A stretch of DNA of 64,000 bases from Buchnera aphidicola (Astegopteryx bambusae). GTDB taxonomy: Bacteria; Pseudomonadota; Gammaproteobacteria; Enterobacterales; Enterobacteriaceae. Each line of letters begins with the position of its first letter. Within the stretch, counting starts at the first letter, position 1. The DNA lies in the NCBI RefSeq assembly GCF_039365365.1, contig NZ_CP134985.1:347373-411372 (forward strand), written 5' to 3'. The translations under genes were made by a program, and so were the position numbers. Below the pieces are notes generated by a model. That model was not told the origin of the DNA, searched no databases, and was given only the letters and a program-made list of their open reading frames with translations. Shown piece by piece: positions 51,820 to 62,107 of the stretch.

Positions 51820-53079
51820 CTATGATCTTTTCATCATTTCAAAAAAATCATTATTTGTTTTAGTCATAGATAATTTAGTTATTAAAAATTCCATAGCGTC
51901 AATTTCACTCATAGGATGTATTATTTTTCTTAAAATCCACATTTTTTTTAATTCTTCTTTAGAAGTCAATAATTCTTCTTTTCTAGTGCCAGATCTATTA
52001 TAATCTATAGCAGGGAAAACTCTTTTTTCTGCTATTTTTCTGGAAAGAGGTAATTCCATATTACCTGTACCTTTAAATTCTTCATATATAACTTCATCCA
52101 TTTTAGATCCGGTATCTATTAAAGCTGTTGCTATAATTGTTAAACTACCACCTTCTTCAACGTTTCTAGCAGCTCCGAAAAATCTCTTAGGTCTATGTAA
52201 TGCATTAGCATCAACTCCTCCAGTTAAAACCTTACCGGAAGCCGGCACAACAGTATTATAAGCTCTAGCCAATCTAGTAATAGAATCTAATAAAATTACT
52301 ACATCTTTTTTATGTTCTACTAAACGCTTCGCTTTTTCTATAACCATCTCAGACACTTGTACATGTCTAGATGCAGGCTCATCAAAAGTAGATGCTACAA
52401 CTTCTCCTTTAACTAATCTTTGCATTTCTGTAACTTCTTCAGGTCTCTCATCAATTAACAACACCATTAAAACACAATCTTTATAATTATGAGTTATACT
52501 CTGTGCAATATTTTGTAATAACATTGTTTTACCAGCTTTAGGAGGAGCTACAATTAAACCTCTTTGCCCTCTTCCTATAGGAGAAGACAAATCCAATACT
52601 CTTGCTGTTATATCTTCAGTTGATCCATTCCCTCTTTCCATTCTTAATCTAGAATTAGCATGTAATGGAGTTAAATTTTCAAATAAAATTTTGCTTCTTG
52701 AACTTTCAGGTTTATCATAATTTACTTCATTTACTTTCAATAAAGCAAAATATCTTTCTCCTTCTTTTGGGGGTCTTATTTTACCAGATATCGTATCTCC
52801 AGTTCTCAAATTAAATCTTCTTATTTGACTAGGAGATACATATATGTCATCTGGACCTGCTAAATAAGAGCTATTAGAAGATCTTAAAAAGCCAAAACCA
52901 TCTTGTAATATTTCCAATACTCCATTTCCAAATATATCTTCTCCTCCCTTTGAATGCTGTTTAAGTATTGAAAAAATAATGTCTTGTTTTCTCATTCTTG
53001 CTAAATGTTCTAGCCCCACTTTTTCACCGAGAATAATTAGTTCAGAAACCGGGTTTTTTTTTAATTCGGTAAGATTCAT
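51820..53079 (-). CDS. rho: Transcription termination factor Rho
   Basis: Hexameric RNA helicase. [15 protein letters not shown] start; RNA-binding [20 protein letters not shown]; Walker [31 protein letters not shown]-loop [20 protein letters not shown]-loop [20 protein letters not shown]. 419 residues, E. coli length. Well conserved. Follows trxA, as in enterics. Confidence 0.98.
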   Translation of the reverse strand: MNLTELKKNPVSELIILGEKVGLEHLARMRKQDIIFSILKQHSKGGEDIFGNGVLEILQDGFGFLRSSNSSYLAGPDDIYVSPSQIRRFNLRTGDTISGKIRPPKEGERYFALLKVNEVNYDKPESSRSKILFENLTPLHANSRLRMERGNGSTEDITARVLDLSSPIGRGQRGLIVAPPKAGKTMLLQNIAQSITHNYKDCVLMVLLIDERPEEVTEMQRLVKGEVVASTFDEPASRHVQVSEMVIEKAKRLVEHKKDVVILLDSITRLARAYNTVVPASGKVLTGGVDANALHRPKRFFGAARNVEEGGSLTIIATALIDTGSKMDEVIYEEFKGTGNMELPLSRKIAEKRVFPAIDYNRSGTRKEELLTSKEELKKMWILRKIIHPMSEIDAMEFLITKLSMTKTNNDFFEMMKRS

Positions 53080-53238
53080 CGTTTTTATATTCTTAGTAAA
53101 CTGGGATTCAAATCTTTTAATGATTGTTAAAAGAATAACAATATTTATTTAATAAAAATAAAATTAATAAAAATCATTCTTATTTATTTATAAGATTTTA
53201 TATAATTTGAATTATATTATATTTAATATACATAAACC

Positions 53239-53263
53239 AGCGGTTTTAAAAAATAAAACCGCT
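53239..53263. terminator. GC-core hairpin between trxA and rho
   Basis: Perfect 10-bp stem AGCGGTTTTA (53239-53248) with TAAAACCGCT (53254-53263) and an A5 loop. AGCGG/CCGCT is one of the few G/C-rich stems in intergenic DNA of this window. It lies 12 bases after the trxA stop on the minus strand and about 160 bases before rho. A T-run lies on its plus-strand 3' side, not on the trxA side, so it may be processed or act weakly as a terminator. Confidence 0.6.
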
Positions 53264-53274
53264 TTTTAAAATTT

Positions 53275-53604
53275 TTATATATAATTATTTAACAAATCTT
53301 TTAATTGATTTTTAGAAATAAATCCTATTTTAGTTTCTTTAACTATTCCATTTTTAAATAACATCAAAGTTGGTATACTTTTAATAAAATATTTTTTTGT
53401 TAACAAAACATTTTTTTCAACATTAACTTTTCCAATTTTTATTTTATGTTTGTATTCTTTTAACAAATCTTCCAAAATAGGCATTAAAATTTTACATGGA
53501 CTGCACCATTCAGCCCAAAAATCTACTAATATTAAACATTTTGTCATTAATACATTTTTTTTAAAATTTTTATCATTTAATTTAATTATTTTATTATGTT
53601 CCAT
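53275..53604 (-). CDS. trxA: Thioredoxin 1
   Basis: General disulfide reductase. VDFWAEWCSPCKILMP holds the redox pair, but the motif is WCSPC where WCGPC is nearly universal in thioredoxins. The buried Asp (VDFW) and the cis-Pro loop (KSIPTLMLFKNG) are kept. 109 residues, E. coli length. Between rep and rho. Confidence 0.96.
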   Translation of the reverse strand: MEHNKIIKLNDKNFKKNVLMTKCLILVDFWAEWCSPCKILMPILEDLLKEYKHKIKIGKVNVEKNVLLTKKYFIKSIPTLMLFKNGIVKETKIGFISKNQLKDLLNNYI

Positions 53605-53671
53605 AATATTTTATATAAAAATAAATATAATATATATATTCTAACAAATAACAAAAAAATTTCTAAAATAA

Positions 53672-55591
53672 TTATATCCATTTTAAATCTTTTTTAGGTA
53701 ATTCTTTAATAAATCTACTAGGAGTAGTAGAAATATTTTCTCCATATTTTTTTCTAATTTTAGAAAATGTTAATATCAATTGTTTTTTAGCTCTAGTAAT
53801 ACCTACATATGCTAAACGCCTTTCTTCATCGATTTTGTTACTAACAATACTAGAATAATGAGGCAATAATCCTTCCTCCATCCCCATTATAAAAACAAAA
53901 GGAAATTCTAAACCTTTAGAAGAATGTAATGTCATTAATTTTACAAAATTTTTATTTTTTATATCCTTTCTATCATTTTCGTCTTCTATCAAAAGTTTTT
54001 CAACTATTTCTTGAAAAATTAACTTATTATCTTTATTTCTATTTATGCAAAAATTTTTTACCCATAATAAAAAAGTTTTTAAATTTTTTATACAACAATA
54101 TAATTTTTCTGAATTATTATTTTTTTTTTCTATCCAACTTATATAATTTGTATCTTTTACTATTTTGTATAAAACTTTTTCTGGATAAGATTTAGAAAAA
54201 ATTAAAATTTTATTAAACCACAAAATAAATTTTTTTAAATTTTTCAAACTATATAAATTTAAATTTTTATGTATTTTCTTGTGTGAACAAGATTTAAATA
54301 AACTAATTTTATTTTCTTCAGAAAATTTTTTTAGTTTATGTAATGTAATTTTACCTATTTTTCTATTAGGAGTATTTATAACTTGTAAAAAAGAAAAATC
54401 ATTATTTATGTTAATAATCAATTTTAAATAATTTAATAAATTTTTTATTTCTACAGTGTGAAATAAAGATGTATTTGAAAATATTTTATATGGAATAGAT
54501 CTAATTAACAACACTTTTTCTAAAATTTTTACTTGTTGATTATTTCTATATAAAATAGCAAAATCATTATATTCATTTTTACTAAAATTATAATACTTTA
54601 TTATTTCGTCAACAATTCTATTACATTCATCTAATTCATTTTTAGCTGATATTATTTTTATAGTAGAGCCATATTCAAAATTAGAAAACAATTTTTTAGA
54701 AAATAAATGAGAATTATTTGAAATTAGCATATTAGCTACATTTAAAATTCTACCAGAAGATCTATAATTATGTTCTAACTTTATTATCTTTATATTAGGA
54801 TAATCATGATTCAACAAAAAAAAATTTTTAGGATTTGCTCCTCTCCAAGAATAAATAGATTGATCATCATCACCAACTAATGTGAAATTTTTAGAATTAT
54901 TTAATAATTTTATAAGTTTATATTGCACAATATTTGTATCTTGATATTCATCAACTAACAAATATTTAATTTTTTTTCTAAAAAAATTTCTTAAAAACAA
55001 ATTTTTCTTCAGTAATAAAACAGGTAAAAAAACTAAATCATCAAAATCTAAAATATTAAAATTTCTTAAATATTTTTCATATATTTCATAACAATTAGCA
55101 AAAATATTGTCTAAAGAATTTTTAGCTAATTTTTTTGCATCATAAAAATTTATAAATTCATTTTTACATTTTGAAATAAAAAAAATTAATTTTTTTAATA
55201 AATTTGAATTTCCATTCAAAAATTTTTTAGCAATATCTTTTAAAATAATATTTTGCTCAGATCTATCAAATATAGAAAAATTTGATTTTACAAATAAATT
55301 TTCATGATCTAATTTTAAAATTTTTATTCCTAAAGTATGAAAAGTAGAAATATTCAAAAAATTAGCATTTTTATTATCTAAAATTTTTTTAATTCTATTT
55401 TTCATTTCAATAGCAGCTTTATTAGTAAAAGTTAATGCAAATATGTTTTTAGGATCTAATTTACAAGTTTTAATTAAATAAACAATTTTATTAATTATAA
55501 CTCTAGTTTTTCCAGATCCAGCGCCAGCTATAACTAAACAAGGATTAGAAATAAACTCAACAGCATATTTTTGTACATTGTTTAACAACAT
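53672..55591 (-). CDS. rep: ATP-dependent DNA helicase Rep, C-terminally short
   Basis: UvrD-family 3'-5' helicase that clears proteins ahead of the fork. Motif I VIAGAGSGKTRVI, LTFTNKAAIEMKNRI, motif II LLVDEYQDTN, motif III GDDDQSIYSWRGANP, RSIPYKIF region, motif V MTLHSSKGLEFPFVFIMGME, motif VI ERRLAYVGITRAKKQL. 639 residues against 673 in E. coli. It stops right after SRFIKELPKKDLKW, so the C-terminal tail of about 33 residues, which binds DnaB in E. coli, is missing. Confidence 0.95.
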   Translation of the reverse strand: MLLNNVQKYAVEFISNPCLVIAGAGSGKTRVIINKIVYLIKTCKLDPKNIFALTFTNKAAIEMKNRIKKILDNKNANFLNISTFHTLGIKILKLDHENLFVKSNFSIFDRSEQNIILKDIAKKFLNGNSNLLKKLIFFISKCKNEFINFYDAKKLAKNSLDNIFANCYEIYEKYLRNFNILDFDDLVFLPVLLLKKNLFLRNFFRKKIKYLLVDEYQDTNIVQYKLIKLLNNSKNFTLVGDDDQSIYSWRGANPKNFFLLNHDYPNIKIIKLEHNYRSSGRILNVANMLISNNSHLFSKKLFSNFEYGSTIKIISAKNELDECNRIVDEIIKYYNFSKNEYNDFAILYRNNQQVKILEKVLLIRSIPYKIFSNTSLFHTVEIKNLLNYLKLIININNDFSFLQVINTPNRKIGKITLHKLKKFSEENKISLFKSCSHKKIHKNLNLYSLKNLKKFILWFNKILIFSKSYPEKVLYKIVKDTNYISWIEKKNNNSEKLYCCIKNLKTFLLWVKNFCINRNKDNKLIFQEIVEKLLIEDENDRKDIKNKNFVKLMTLHSSKGLEFPFVFIMGMEEGLLPHYSSIVSNKIDEERRLAYVGITRAKKQLILTFSKIRKKYGENISTTPSRFIKELPKKDLKWI

Positions 55592-55658
55592 AAATTTTTA
55601 TTTTTTTAAATATATATAATTTTATAATTATATAAAATAATTATTCATAAAAAAGTCA

Positions 55659-57131
55659 TTAAAAAGATATATTTTTCATTTTTTTCATATATTTTCTTAA
55701 TTTGTCCCCAACTATTTCTATATTATGATTTCTTATATTATTATTAATTTCAGATAATTCTTTATTATTTACACGAAAATTAGATTTTTTCAAATTAAAT
55801 AGTTCAACATTATCTAAACCATTAATAAATTTTTTCAACATTGGAATTGCTCTTTTAGAAAACATATAATTTCCATATTCTGCTGTATCAGAAATAACTA
55901 AATTCATTTCATAAAGTTTTCTTCTAGATATTGTATTAGCTATAAGAGGTATTTCATGCAAAGATTCATAATAAGCTGACTCCTTACAAATACCTGATTC
56001 TAACATTATCTCATATGACAATTCTATTCCGGATTTTAACATAGCTATCATAAAAATACAATTTTCAAAATATTCTTCTTCTAAAATTTGTTTATTAAAC
56101 TTTTTAGCATTCTCAAACTCATACTTTTTATTCAAATTTCTAAAATATAATAACTTTTTATCATCATTATTCCAATCATTTATCATATTTTTTGAAAATT
56201 TACCAGAAATTATATCATCCATATGCTTTTTAAATAAAGGTCTAAATAATTTTTTTAATTTTTTAGAAATTTTATAAGCCTTTATTTTAGAACAATTTGA
56301 CATTCTATCAAACATCAAAGTCATTCCTCCATGTTTTAAAGCTTCAGTTATAACTTCCCATCCATTTTGAATCAAACTACATGCAAAATTTTTATTTACA
56401 TTTCTATCAATTAACTTATTATAATATACTACTGATCCAGATTGGAGCATACCACATAATATTGTTTGCTCACCCATTAAATCAGATTTTACTTCTGCTG
56501 AAAAAGAAGATTCTATTACACCAGCATGATGACTTCCTATTCCATATGCCCAAGCTTTTGCAAATTCTAAACCTAAACATTTTTTATTATTTTTTGAATG
56601 CACTGCTATTAAAGTAGGAACTCCAAATCCTCTTTTATATTCTTCTCTAACCTCTGTTCCTGGACATTTTGGAGCAACCATTATAACTGTTATATCAGAT
56701 CTTATTTTTTGACCATATTCAATAATATTAAACCCATGAGAATAACCTAATACAGAATTAGATTTCATTAATTTTTCTATATGACTTATTACATTATAAT
56801 GTTGTTTATCAGGAGTCAAATTTATTACCAAATCTGCATGTGGAATTAATTTTTCATATGTTCCAATAACAAAACCATTATTTTTAGCATTTTGCCAAGA
56901 GTGATTTTTATTTTCTATAGAAGACTTTTTTAAAGCATAAGATACATTTAATCCAGAATCTCTAAGATTTAGACCTTGATTTAATCCTTGAGACCCACAT
57001 CCTATTATGACTATTTTTTTATTTTGTAAAATTTTTAATTTTTGAGAAAATTCTTCTTTTTTCATTAATCTGCATTTTCTTAATTCTTTTAATTTCTGTC
57101 TAAAATTTAACGTATTAAAATAATTTTTCAT
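55659..57131 (-). CDS. ilvC: Ketol-acid reductoisomerase (class II)
   Basis: Second common step of valine, isoleucine and leucine synthesis; uses NADPH and Mg2+. Rossmann loop [50 protein letters not shown] with metal ligands, and a duplicated C-terminal domain. 490 residues matches the long enteric class II form (E. coli 491). Adjacent to ilvD, same strand. No attenuator or ilvY regulator is seen. Confidence 0.97.
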   Translation of the reverse strand: MKNYFNTLNFRQKLKELRKCRLMKKEEFSQKLKILQNKKIVIIGCGSQGLNQGLNLRDSGLNVSYALKKSSIENKNHSWQNAKNNGFVIGTYEKLIPHADLVINLTPDKQHYNVISHIEKLMKSNSVLGYSHGFNIIEYGQKIRSDITVIMVAPKCPGTEVREEYKRGFGVPTLIAVHSKNNKKCLGLEFAKAWAYGIGSHHAGVIESSFSAEVKSDLMGEQTILCGMLQSGSVVYYNKLIDRNVNKNFACSLIQNGWEVITEALKHGGMTLMFDRMSNCSKIKAYKISKKLKKLFRPLFKKHMDDIISGKFSKNMINDWNNDDKKLLYFRNLNKKYEFENAKKFNKQILEEEYFENCIFMIAMLKSGIELSYEIMLESGICKESAYYESLHEIPLIANTISRRKLYEMNLVISDTAEYGNYMFSKRAIPMLKKFINGLDNVELFNLKKSNFRVNNKELSEINNNIRNHNIEIVGDKLRKYMKKMKNISF

Positions 57132-57216
57132 AACGTCTCCAAAAATTTTTTTAAAAAAAATTAAAAATATATTTTTTTAAAATACTCAAAAAATATATTT
57201 TTATATTTTATTTTAA

Positions 57217-59058
57217 TTATAATATTTTATTTATATCTCTATATGCTCCTTCATCAGCACTAGTAGCAAAATAAGAATATATTTTTAATGAAGCAGATAC
57301 CTTTCTATTTCTATAAATAGGACTATAAGCTTTTTTACCTCTAGACTTTTGAAAGTTTCTTCTATGTAACAATTCTTGTTTAGAAACTTTTAATGAAATA
57401 GTTCTTTTTGGAATATTAATATTAATTATATCATTATTTTTAACTAAAGATATTATTCCTTTACTTGCTGCTTCAGGAGACACATGACCTATTGACAAAC
57501 CAGATGTTCCTCCTGAAAATCTTCCATCTGTTATTAAAGCACAATATTTATCTAAACCTGAAGATTTTAAATAAGAAGTTGGATACAACATTTCTTGCAT
57601 CCCAGGACCACCTTTAGGACCCTCATACCTAATTACAACAACATCCCCTTTAACAATTTTATTTTTTAATATTGCGTTTACAGCATCTTCTTGACTTTCA
57701 TAAACTTTTGCATGCCCAGAAAAAATTAAATTTTTTTTATTTACTCCAGCAGTTTTTACTACGCATCCATTTTTAGCTAAATTACCATATAAAATTGCTA
57801 TTCCACCATCATTACTATAAGAATTTTTTATAGATCTTATACAACCAATTTTTCTATTTTTATCTAAATTTTCCCATCTGCAATCTTGAGAAAATGGAAC
57901 TATAGTTTTTTTACCTTTAGGGGCAGACATAAATATTTCTTTTATATCTTTTTCTTTAGATAACATTATATCATATTTCAATATCATTTCTTTAATATTA
58001 TATCCAAGAAAATTTATAGTTTTTATATTAAGAAAGTTTCCTCTATACAATTCTCCTAATAACCCCATAACACCTCCAGCTCTATGAAAATCTTCAACAT
58101 AATAATCTTTAGAATTAGGTGAAATTTTACAAATATAAGGAATCATTTTAGATAATTTGTCAATATTTGAAATATTAAATCTTATATTACCTTCTTTTGC
58201 TAAAGCTAATAAATGTAAAATTGTATTTGTAGAACCGCCCATTGCTATATCTACACACATAGCATTATTTAATGAGTCTTTATTTATTAATCTATTCGGT
58301 AAAACATTAAAATTGTTTTTAATATAATATTCTTTAGTAATTTTAACTATGTGTTTACCAGCAAGATAAAATAATTTTTTTCTGTTAATATGAGTAGCAA
58401 GTAATGTTCCATTACCAGGAAATGATATTCCTAACACTTCAGTTAAACAATTCATAGAATTTGCTGTAAACATACCAGAACAAGATCCACAAGTAGGGCA
58501 TGCATTTTTTTCTATCAATTTAGAAAAATCGTTTTTTTTATTTTTTGAACCATATACAATAGCATCAACTAAATCTATTTTTTTTGTACTCCCATTAATT
58601 TTTACTCTTCCAGATTCCATTGGACCTCCAGAAACAAAAATAGTTGGAATATTTAATCTTAAAGCTGCTATTAACATTCCAGGAGTAATTTTATCACAAT
58701 TAGAAATACATACCATTGCATCAACACAATGTGCATTTATAACGTATTCTATTGAATCTGCAATGATTTCTCTAGAAGGTAAAGAATATAACATACCTGC
58801 ATGACCCATAGCTATTCCATCATCTATAGCAATAGTATTAAATTCTTTTGGAACTCCTCCATTTAAAACAATTTCTTTAGCAACTAAGTTTCCTAAATTT
58901 TTCAAATGAATGTGTCCTGGAACAAATTCAGTAAAAGAATTTACTATTGCTATAATTGGTTTTTTTAAATCATTATCATTCATTCCAGTAGCCCTCCATA
59001 GAGCTCTAGAACCAGATGAATTTTTTCCTTGAGTAGTGATATAAGACCTGTATAACAT
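57217..59058 (-). CDS. ilvD: Dihydroxy-acid dehydratase
   Basis: Fe-S dehydratase giving the keto acids for valine and isoleucine. Cluster cysteines lie in [12 protein letters not shown] and [33 protein letters not shown] and [20 protein letters not shown] near the C-terminus. 613 residues (E. coli 616). The last BCAA transamination (ilvE) is usually left to the host in Buchnera; not seen here. Depends on the isc genes 0.4 kb away. Confidence 0.97.
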   Translation of the reverse strand: MLYRSYITTQGKNSSGSRALWRATGMNDNDLKKPIIAIVNSFTEFVPGHIHLKNLGNLVAKEIVLNGGVPKEFNTIAIDDGIAMGHAGMLYSLPSREIIADSIEYVINAHCVDAMVCISNCDKITPGMLIAALRLNIPTIFVSGGPMESGRVKINGSTKKIDLVDAIVYGSKNKKNDFSKLIEKNACPTCGSCSGMFTANSMNCLTEVLGISFPGNGTLLATHINRKKLFYLAGKHIVKITKEYYIKNNFNVLPNRLINKDSLNNAMCVDIAMGGSTNTILHLLALAKEGNIRFNISNIDKLSKMIPYICKISPNSKDYYVEDFHRAGGVMGLLGELYRGNFLNIKTINFLGYNIKEMILKYDIMLSKEKDIKEIFMSAPKGKKTIVPFSQDCRWENLDKNRKIGCIRSIKNSYSNDGGIAILYGNLAKNGCVVKTAGVNKKNLIFSGHAKVYESQEDAVNAILKNKIVKGDVVVIRYEGPKGGPGMQEMLYPTSYLKSSGLDKYCALITDGRFSGGTSGLSIGHVSPEAASKGIISLVKNNDIININIPKRTISLKVSKQELLHRRNFQKSRGKKAYSPIYRNRKVSASLKIYSYFATSADEGAYRDINKIL

Positions 59059-59210
59059 AATTTTAAAAACTCCAAATATACAATATTTTTATAAATTAAA
59101 AATATTTAAGAAAAAAATCATTTATATGTTTTATAAAACTTAAAAAAACATTTTGATTGTCATAAAAAGATTTATTAAAAAAATAGGATATAAAACAAAA
59201 CAAACTTTTG

Positions 59211-59284
59211 CAGGGGAGGAGGGATTTGAACCCCCAACATCCGGTTTTGGAGACCGACACTCTACCAATTTGAGTTACACCCCT
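59211..59284 (-). tRNA. trpT: tRNA-Trp (anticodon CCA)
   Basis: Acceptor AGGGGTG/CTCCCCT, D-arm AACTCAAATTGGTAGAGT, anticodon loop CTCCAAA, T-loop GTTCAAAT, discriminator G. Close to E. coli tRNA-Trp. Acceptor position 6-67 is a T-T mismatch where E. coli has C-G. A36-A37-A38 fits the MiaA recognition pattern. CCA not encoded. Confidence 0.95.
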
Positions 59285-59472
59285 AAAAAATATTTTAGCA
59301 ATTTTACAAGATAAAAATATTATTTTCTTTAAAAACACAAAATTTTTTCTTAATAAAAAAACTACATGATAATATAATACTATTAAAAAAAAATATAGTC
59401 TATATATTTTATTTAGTAAAATATATAACATTTTATAAAACAATATAGACAAATTATAAAAATATATAAAAA

Positions 59473-60693
59473 ATGAAAAAAATAAAAACACCAATTTATC
59501 TAGATTATGCAGCTACTACTCCAGTAGATAAAAACGTTGTGAAAGTTATGTTAAAATATTTAACAAAAAATGGAAACTTTGGTAATGCTGCGTCAAGATC
59601 ACATAAATTTGGATGGGTAGCAGAAGAAGCTGTAGACATAGCTAGAGAACAAATATCAGATTTAATAAAATCTGATCCAAAAGAAATAATATTTACTTCT
59701 GGAGCTACTGAATCAATAAATTTAGCAATAAAAGGAATAATGAAATTTTACAAAAATAAAGGAAATCATATAATAACTAGCGCAACAGAACATAAAGCAG
59801 TTCTAGACACATGTAGATATTTAGAAAATGAAAAATGTAAAGTAACATATTTAATTCCAAAAAAAAATGGAATAATAAACATAAAAGATATAATAAAAAA
59901 TATAAAAAAAAATACTATATTAATTTCAATTATGCATGTAAACAATGAAACTGGAATAATACAAAACATAGATAAAATTAGTAAAATATGTAATAAAAAA
60001 AATATTTTTTTTCATGTAGATGCAACACAAAGTGTAGGAAAAATAAAAATAAATTTAAAAAAAACAAAAATAGATCTAATGTCTTTTTCATCTCACAAAA
60101 TATATGGTCCTAAAGGAATAGGAGCTCTATTCATAAGAAAAAAACCTAGAATAAGAATATCTCCTCAAATACATGGAGGAGGTCATGAAAGAGGAATGAG
60201 ATCAGGAACACTTCCAGTACATCAAATTGTAGGCATGGGAGAAGCATTCAAAATAGCAAAAAAAAATATTAATAAAGAAAATTTAATGCTAAACAAATTG
60301 AGAAATCTTTTGTGGAATAAAATAAAAAACATAGAAGAAATATATTTAAATAGTGATCTTAAAAACACTTCTCCACACATATTAAACGTTAGTTTTAACT
60401 ATATAGAAGGAGAATCAATAATAATGGCTTTAAAAGACTTAGCTATATCATCCGGATCAGCATGCACATCTTCTAGTTTAGAGCCATCATATGTGTTAAA
60501 AGCAATGGGTATAAAAACAGAATTAGCTCACAGTTCAATAAGATTTTCATTTGGAAGGTTCACTAAAAAAAAAGAAATAAAATATGCAATAAAAATAATA
60601 CATGAATCAGTAAAAAAATTAAGACAACTTTCACCATTATGGGAAATGTTTAAAAAAGGAATAGATGTAGAAAAAATTAATTGGAAAAAGTAA
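59473..60693 (+). CDS. iscS: Cysteine desulfurase IscS
   Basis: PLP enzyme that supplies sulfur for Fe-S clusters and tRNA thiolation. [13 protein letters not shown] start, [27 protein letters not shown] with the PLP lysine, and [17 protein letters not shown] with the active Cys. 406 residues (E. coli 404). It feeds IscU next door and the TusBCD relay at 23-24 kb. iscR is not upstream. Confidence 0.98.
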   Translation: MKKIKTPIYLDYAATTPVDKNVVKVMLKYLTKNGNFGNAASRSHKFGWVAEEAVDIAREQISDLIKSDPKEIIFTSGATESINLAIKGIMKFYKNKGNHIITSATEHKAVLDTCRYLENEKCKVTYLIPKKNGIINIKDIIKNIKKNTILISIMHVNNETGIIQNIDKISKICNKKNIFFHVDATQSVGKIKINLKKTKIDLMSFSSHKIYGPKGIGALFIRKKPRIRISPQIHGGGHERGMRSGTLPVHQIVGMGEAFKIAKKNINKENLMLNKLRNLLWNKIKNIEEIYLNSDLKNTSPHILNVSFNYIEGESIIMALKDLAISSGSACTSSSLEPSYVLKAMGIKTELAHSSIRFSFGRFTKKKEIKYAIKIIHESVKKLRQLSPLWEMFKKGIDVEKINWKK

Positions 60694-60737
60694 AATAAAC
60701 TTAAATATTAAAAAAATATAAAAAAAGAGTAAAATAA

Positions 60738-61121
60738 ATGTCTTATAGCAAAGAAGTAATAGATCATTATGAAAATCCAAGAAATGTTGGATCATTTTCT
60801 ACAAAAAAAAAAAATGTAGGAACTAGTTTAGTTGGAGCCCCAGCATGTGGCGATGTTATGAAATTACAAATAAAAGTAAATAAACATGGTGTAATAGAAG
60901 ATGCTTGTTTTAAAACATACGGATGTGGATCTGCTATAGCGTCAAGTTCCTTAATGACTGAATGGATAAAGGGTAAAACATTAGATCAAGCAAAAAAAAT
61001 AAAAAATACAAAAATAGTAAAAAAATTAAATTTACCTCCTGTAAAAATACATTGTTCAATATTAGCTGAAGAAGCTATAAAAAATGCAATATTAGATTAT
61101 AATAAAAAACAAAAAAAATAA
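60738..61121 (+). CDS. iscU: Fe-S cluster scaffold IscU
   Basis: Scaffold on which clusters are built. The three cluster cysteines lie in GAPACGDVM, KTYGCGSAIASSS and IHCSILAEEA. The HscA-recognition motif LPPVK is intact, just before the last Cys, although hscA is not in this cluster. 127 residues (E. coli 128). An A12 run occurs early (KKKN, near 60803). 44 bases after iscS. Confidence 0.97.
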   Translation: MSYSKEVIDHYENPRNVGSFSTKKKNVGTSLVGAPACGDVMKLQIKVNKHGVIEDACFKTYGCGSAIASSSLMTEWIKGKTLDQAKKIKNTKIVKKLNLPPVKIHCSILAEEAIKNAILDYNKKQKK

Positions 61122-61133
61122 AACTCAAAAATA

Positions 61134-61164
61134 TAGTGCTGAAACTAAAAAATTTTCAGCACTA
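61134..61164 (+). promoter_or_regulatory. Hairpin between iscU and hscB
   Basis: Perfect 11-bp stem TAGTGCTGAAA (61134-61144) with TTTCAGCACTA (61154-61164) and a 9-base loop. On the plus strand it is followed by A10, not T, so it is not a classic terminator in the sense direction. It may set the relative amount of iscSU and hscB-fdx mRNA by processing or stabilising. It lies where iscA stands in E. coli. Confidence 0.5.
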
Positions 61165-61184
61165 AAAAAAAAAGATAAAAAAAC

Positions 61185-61670
61185 ATGAATTATTTTAAAA
61201 TATTTAACATTAAAGAAAATTTTAAAATTGATTATAAAAAATTATCAAGAAATTTTTATAAATTACAAAAAAAATTTCATCCGGATATGAATATAAAGAA
61301 TATAAAATATGGAAAAACAGAAAAAAATAAATCTGTCGAAATAAATAATGGATATAAAATATTAAAAAATCCTATAAAAAGAGCTGAATATATTATAAAA
61401 ATAAATAATTTAAAAATATTTAAAAAAAAAGAAATCTGCACAACAAAATTTTTAATATATATTTTTAAATTAAACAAAAAAATAGAAAAAATAAAAAAAT
61501 CAAAAAAATATAAAAAAGAAAAAAAACAACTTTTAAAAAATATTAAAAAAAAAAAACATATGTATTATAAAAAAATATATATAAACATAAAAAATAAAAA
61601 ATGGGAAAAATCTAAAAATATTTTAACAAAATTAAAATTTATTAAAAAAATAATTTCAAAAATAAAATAA
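61185..61670 (+). CDS. hscB: Co-chaperone HscB (Hsc20)
   Basis: J-domain protein that delivers IscU to HscA. The J domain keeps the HPD triad in KKFHPDMNI near residue 35 and the NNGYKILKNPIKRAEYI helix. The C-terminal IscU-binding helices are lysine-rich and drifted. 161 residues (E. coli 171). The Hsp70 partner hscA, normally next, is absent. Confidence 0.92.
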   Translation: MNYFKIFNIKENFKIDYKKLSRNFYKLQKKFHPDMNIKNIKYGKTEKNKSVEINNGYKILKNPIKRAEYIIKINNLKIFKKKEICTTKFLIYIFKLNKKIEKIKKSKKYKKEKKQLLKNIKKKKHMYYKKIYINIKNKKWEKSKNILTKLKFIKKIISKIK

Positions 61671-61752
61671 TAAAAAATTATTCAAAAAAAAATTGAAATA
61701 AAAATAATATGTATATAAAATATTTATATAAAAAAATCACAAGAGAATAAAT

Positions 61753-62082
61753 ATGCCAAAAATTTTATTTTTACCAAATAAAATAATATTGCCTAAAGGA
61801 GCTGAAATAAAAGCTAAAACTGGAGAAACAATATTAAATGCTGCTTTAAGAAATAAAATACAAATTGAACATGCGTGTGAAAAATCTTGTGTATGTACTA
61901 CATGTCATTGTATAATAAAAAAAGGATTTTTATCACTTTCAAAATGTTCAGAAAAAGAAGAAGATACATTAGACAAAGCATGGAACGTACACGAAAATAG
62001 CAGACTTTCTTGCCAAGCAAAAATAGGAAAAAAAAATATTGTAGTGAAAATACCATATTATTCTTCTAATTATACTAAATAA
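61753..62082 (+). CDS. fdx: [2Fe-2S] ferredoxin of the ISC system
   Basis: Electron donor for cluster assembly. Cluster ligands: [14 protein letters not shown] (first three of the four ligand cysteines) and LSCQAKIG (fourth). 109 residues (E. coli 111). It lies directly after hscB, so hscA has been removed cleanly; 82 bases lie between them. Fpr at 47 kb could reduce it. Confidence 0.96.
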   Translation: MPKILFLPNKIILPKGAEIKAKTGETILNAALRNKIQIEHACEKSCVCTTCHCIIKKGFLSLSKCSEKEEDTLDKAWNVHENSRLSCQAKIGKKNIVVKIPYYSSNYTK

Positions 62083-62107
62083 AAGAAAAAAATTTATATA
62101 TTTATAT

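Noticed and set aside
59096-59494. A long hydrophobic frame on the minus strand across tRNA-Trp and the iscS upstream region.
   Set aside because: It overlaps the tRNA gene and the iscS start and is rich in Phe/Leu/Tyr from antisense A/T runs. A shadow, not a gene.
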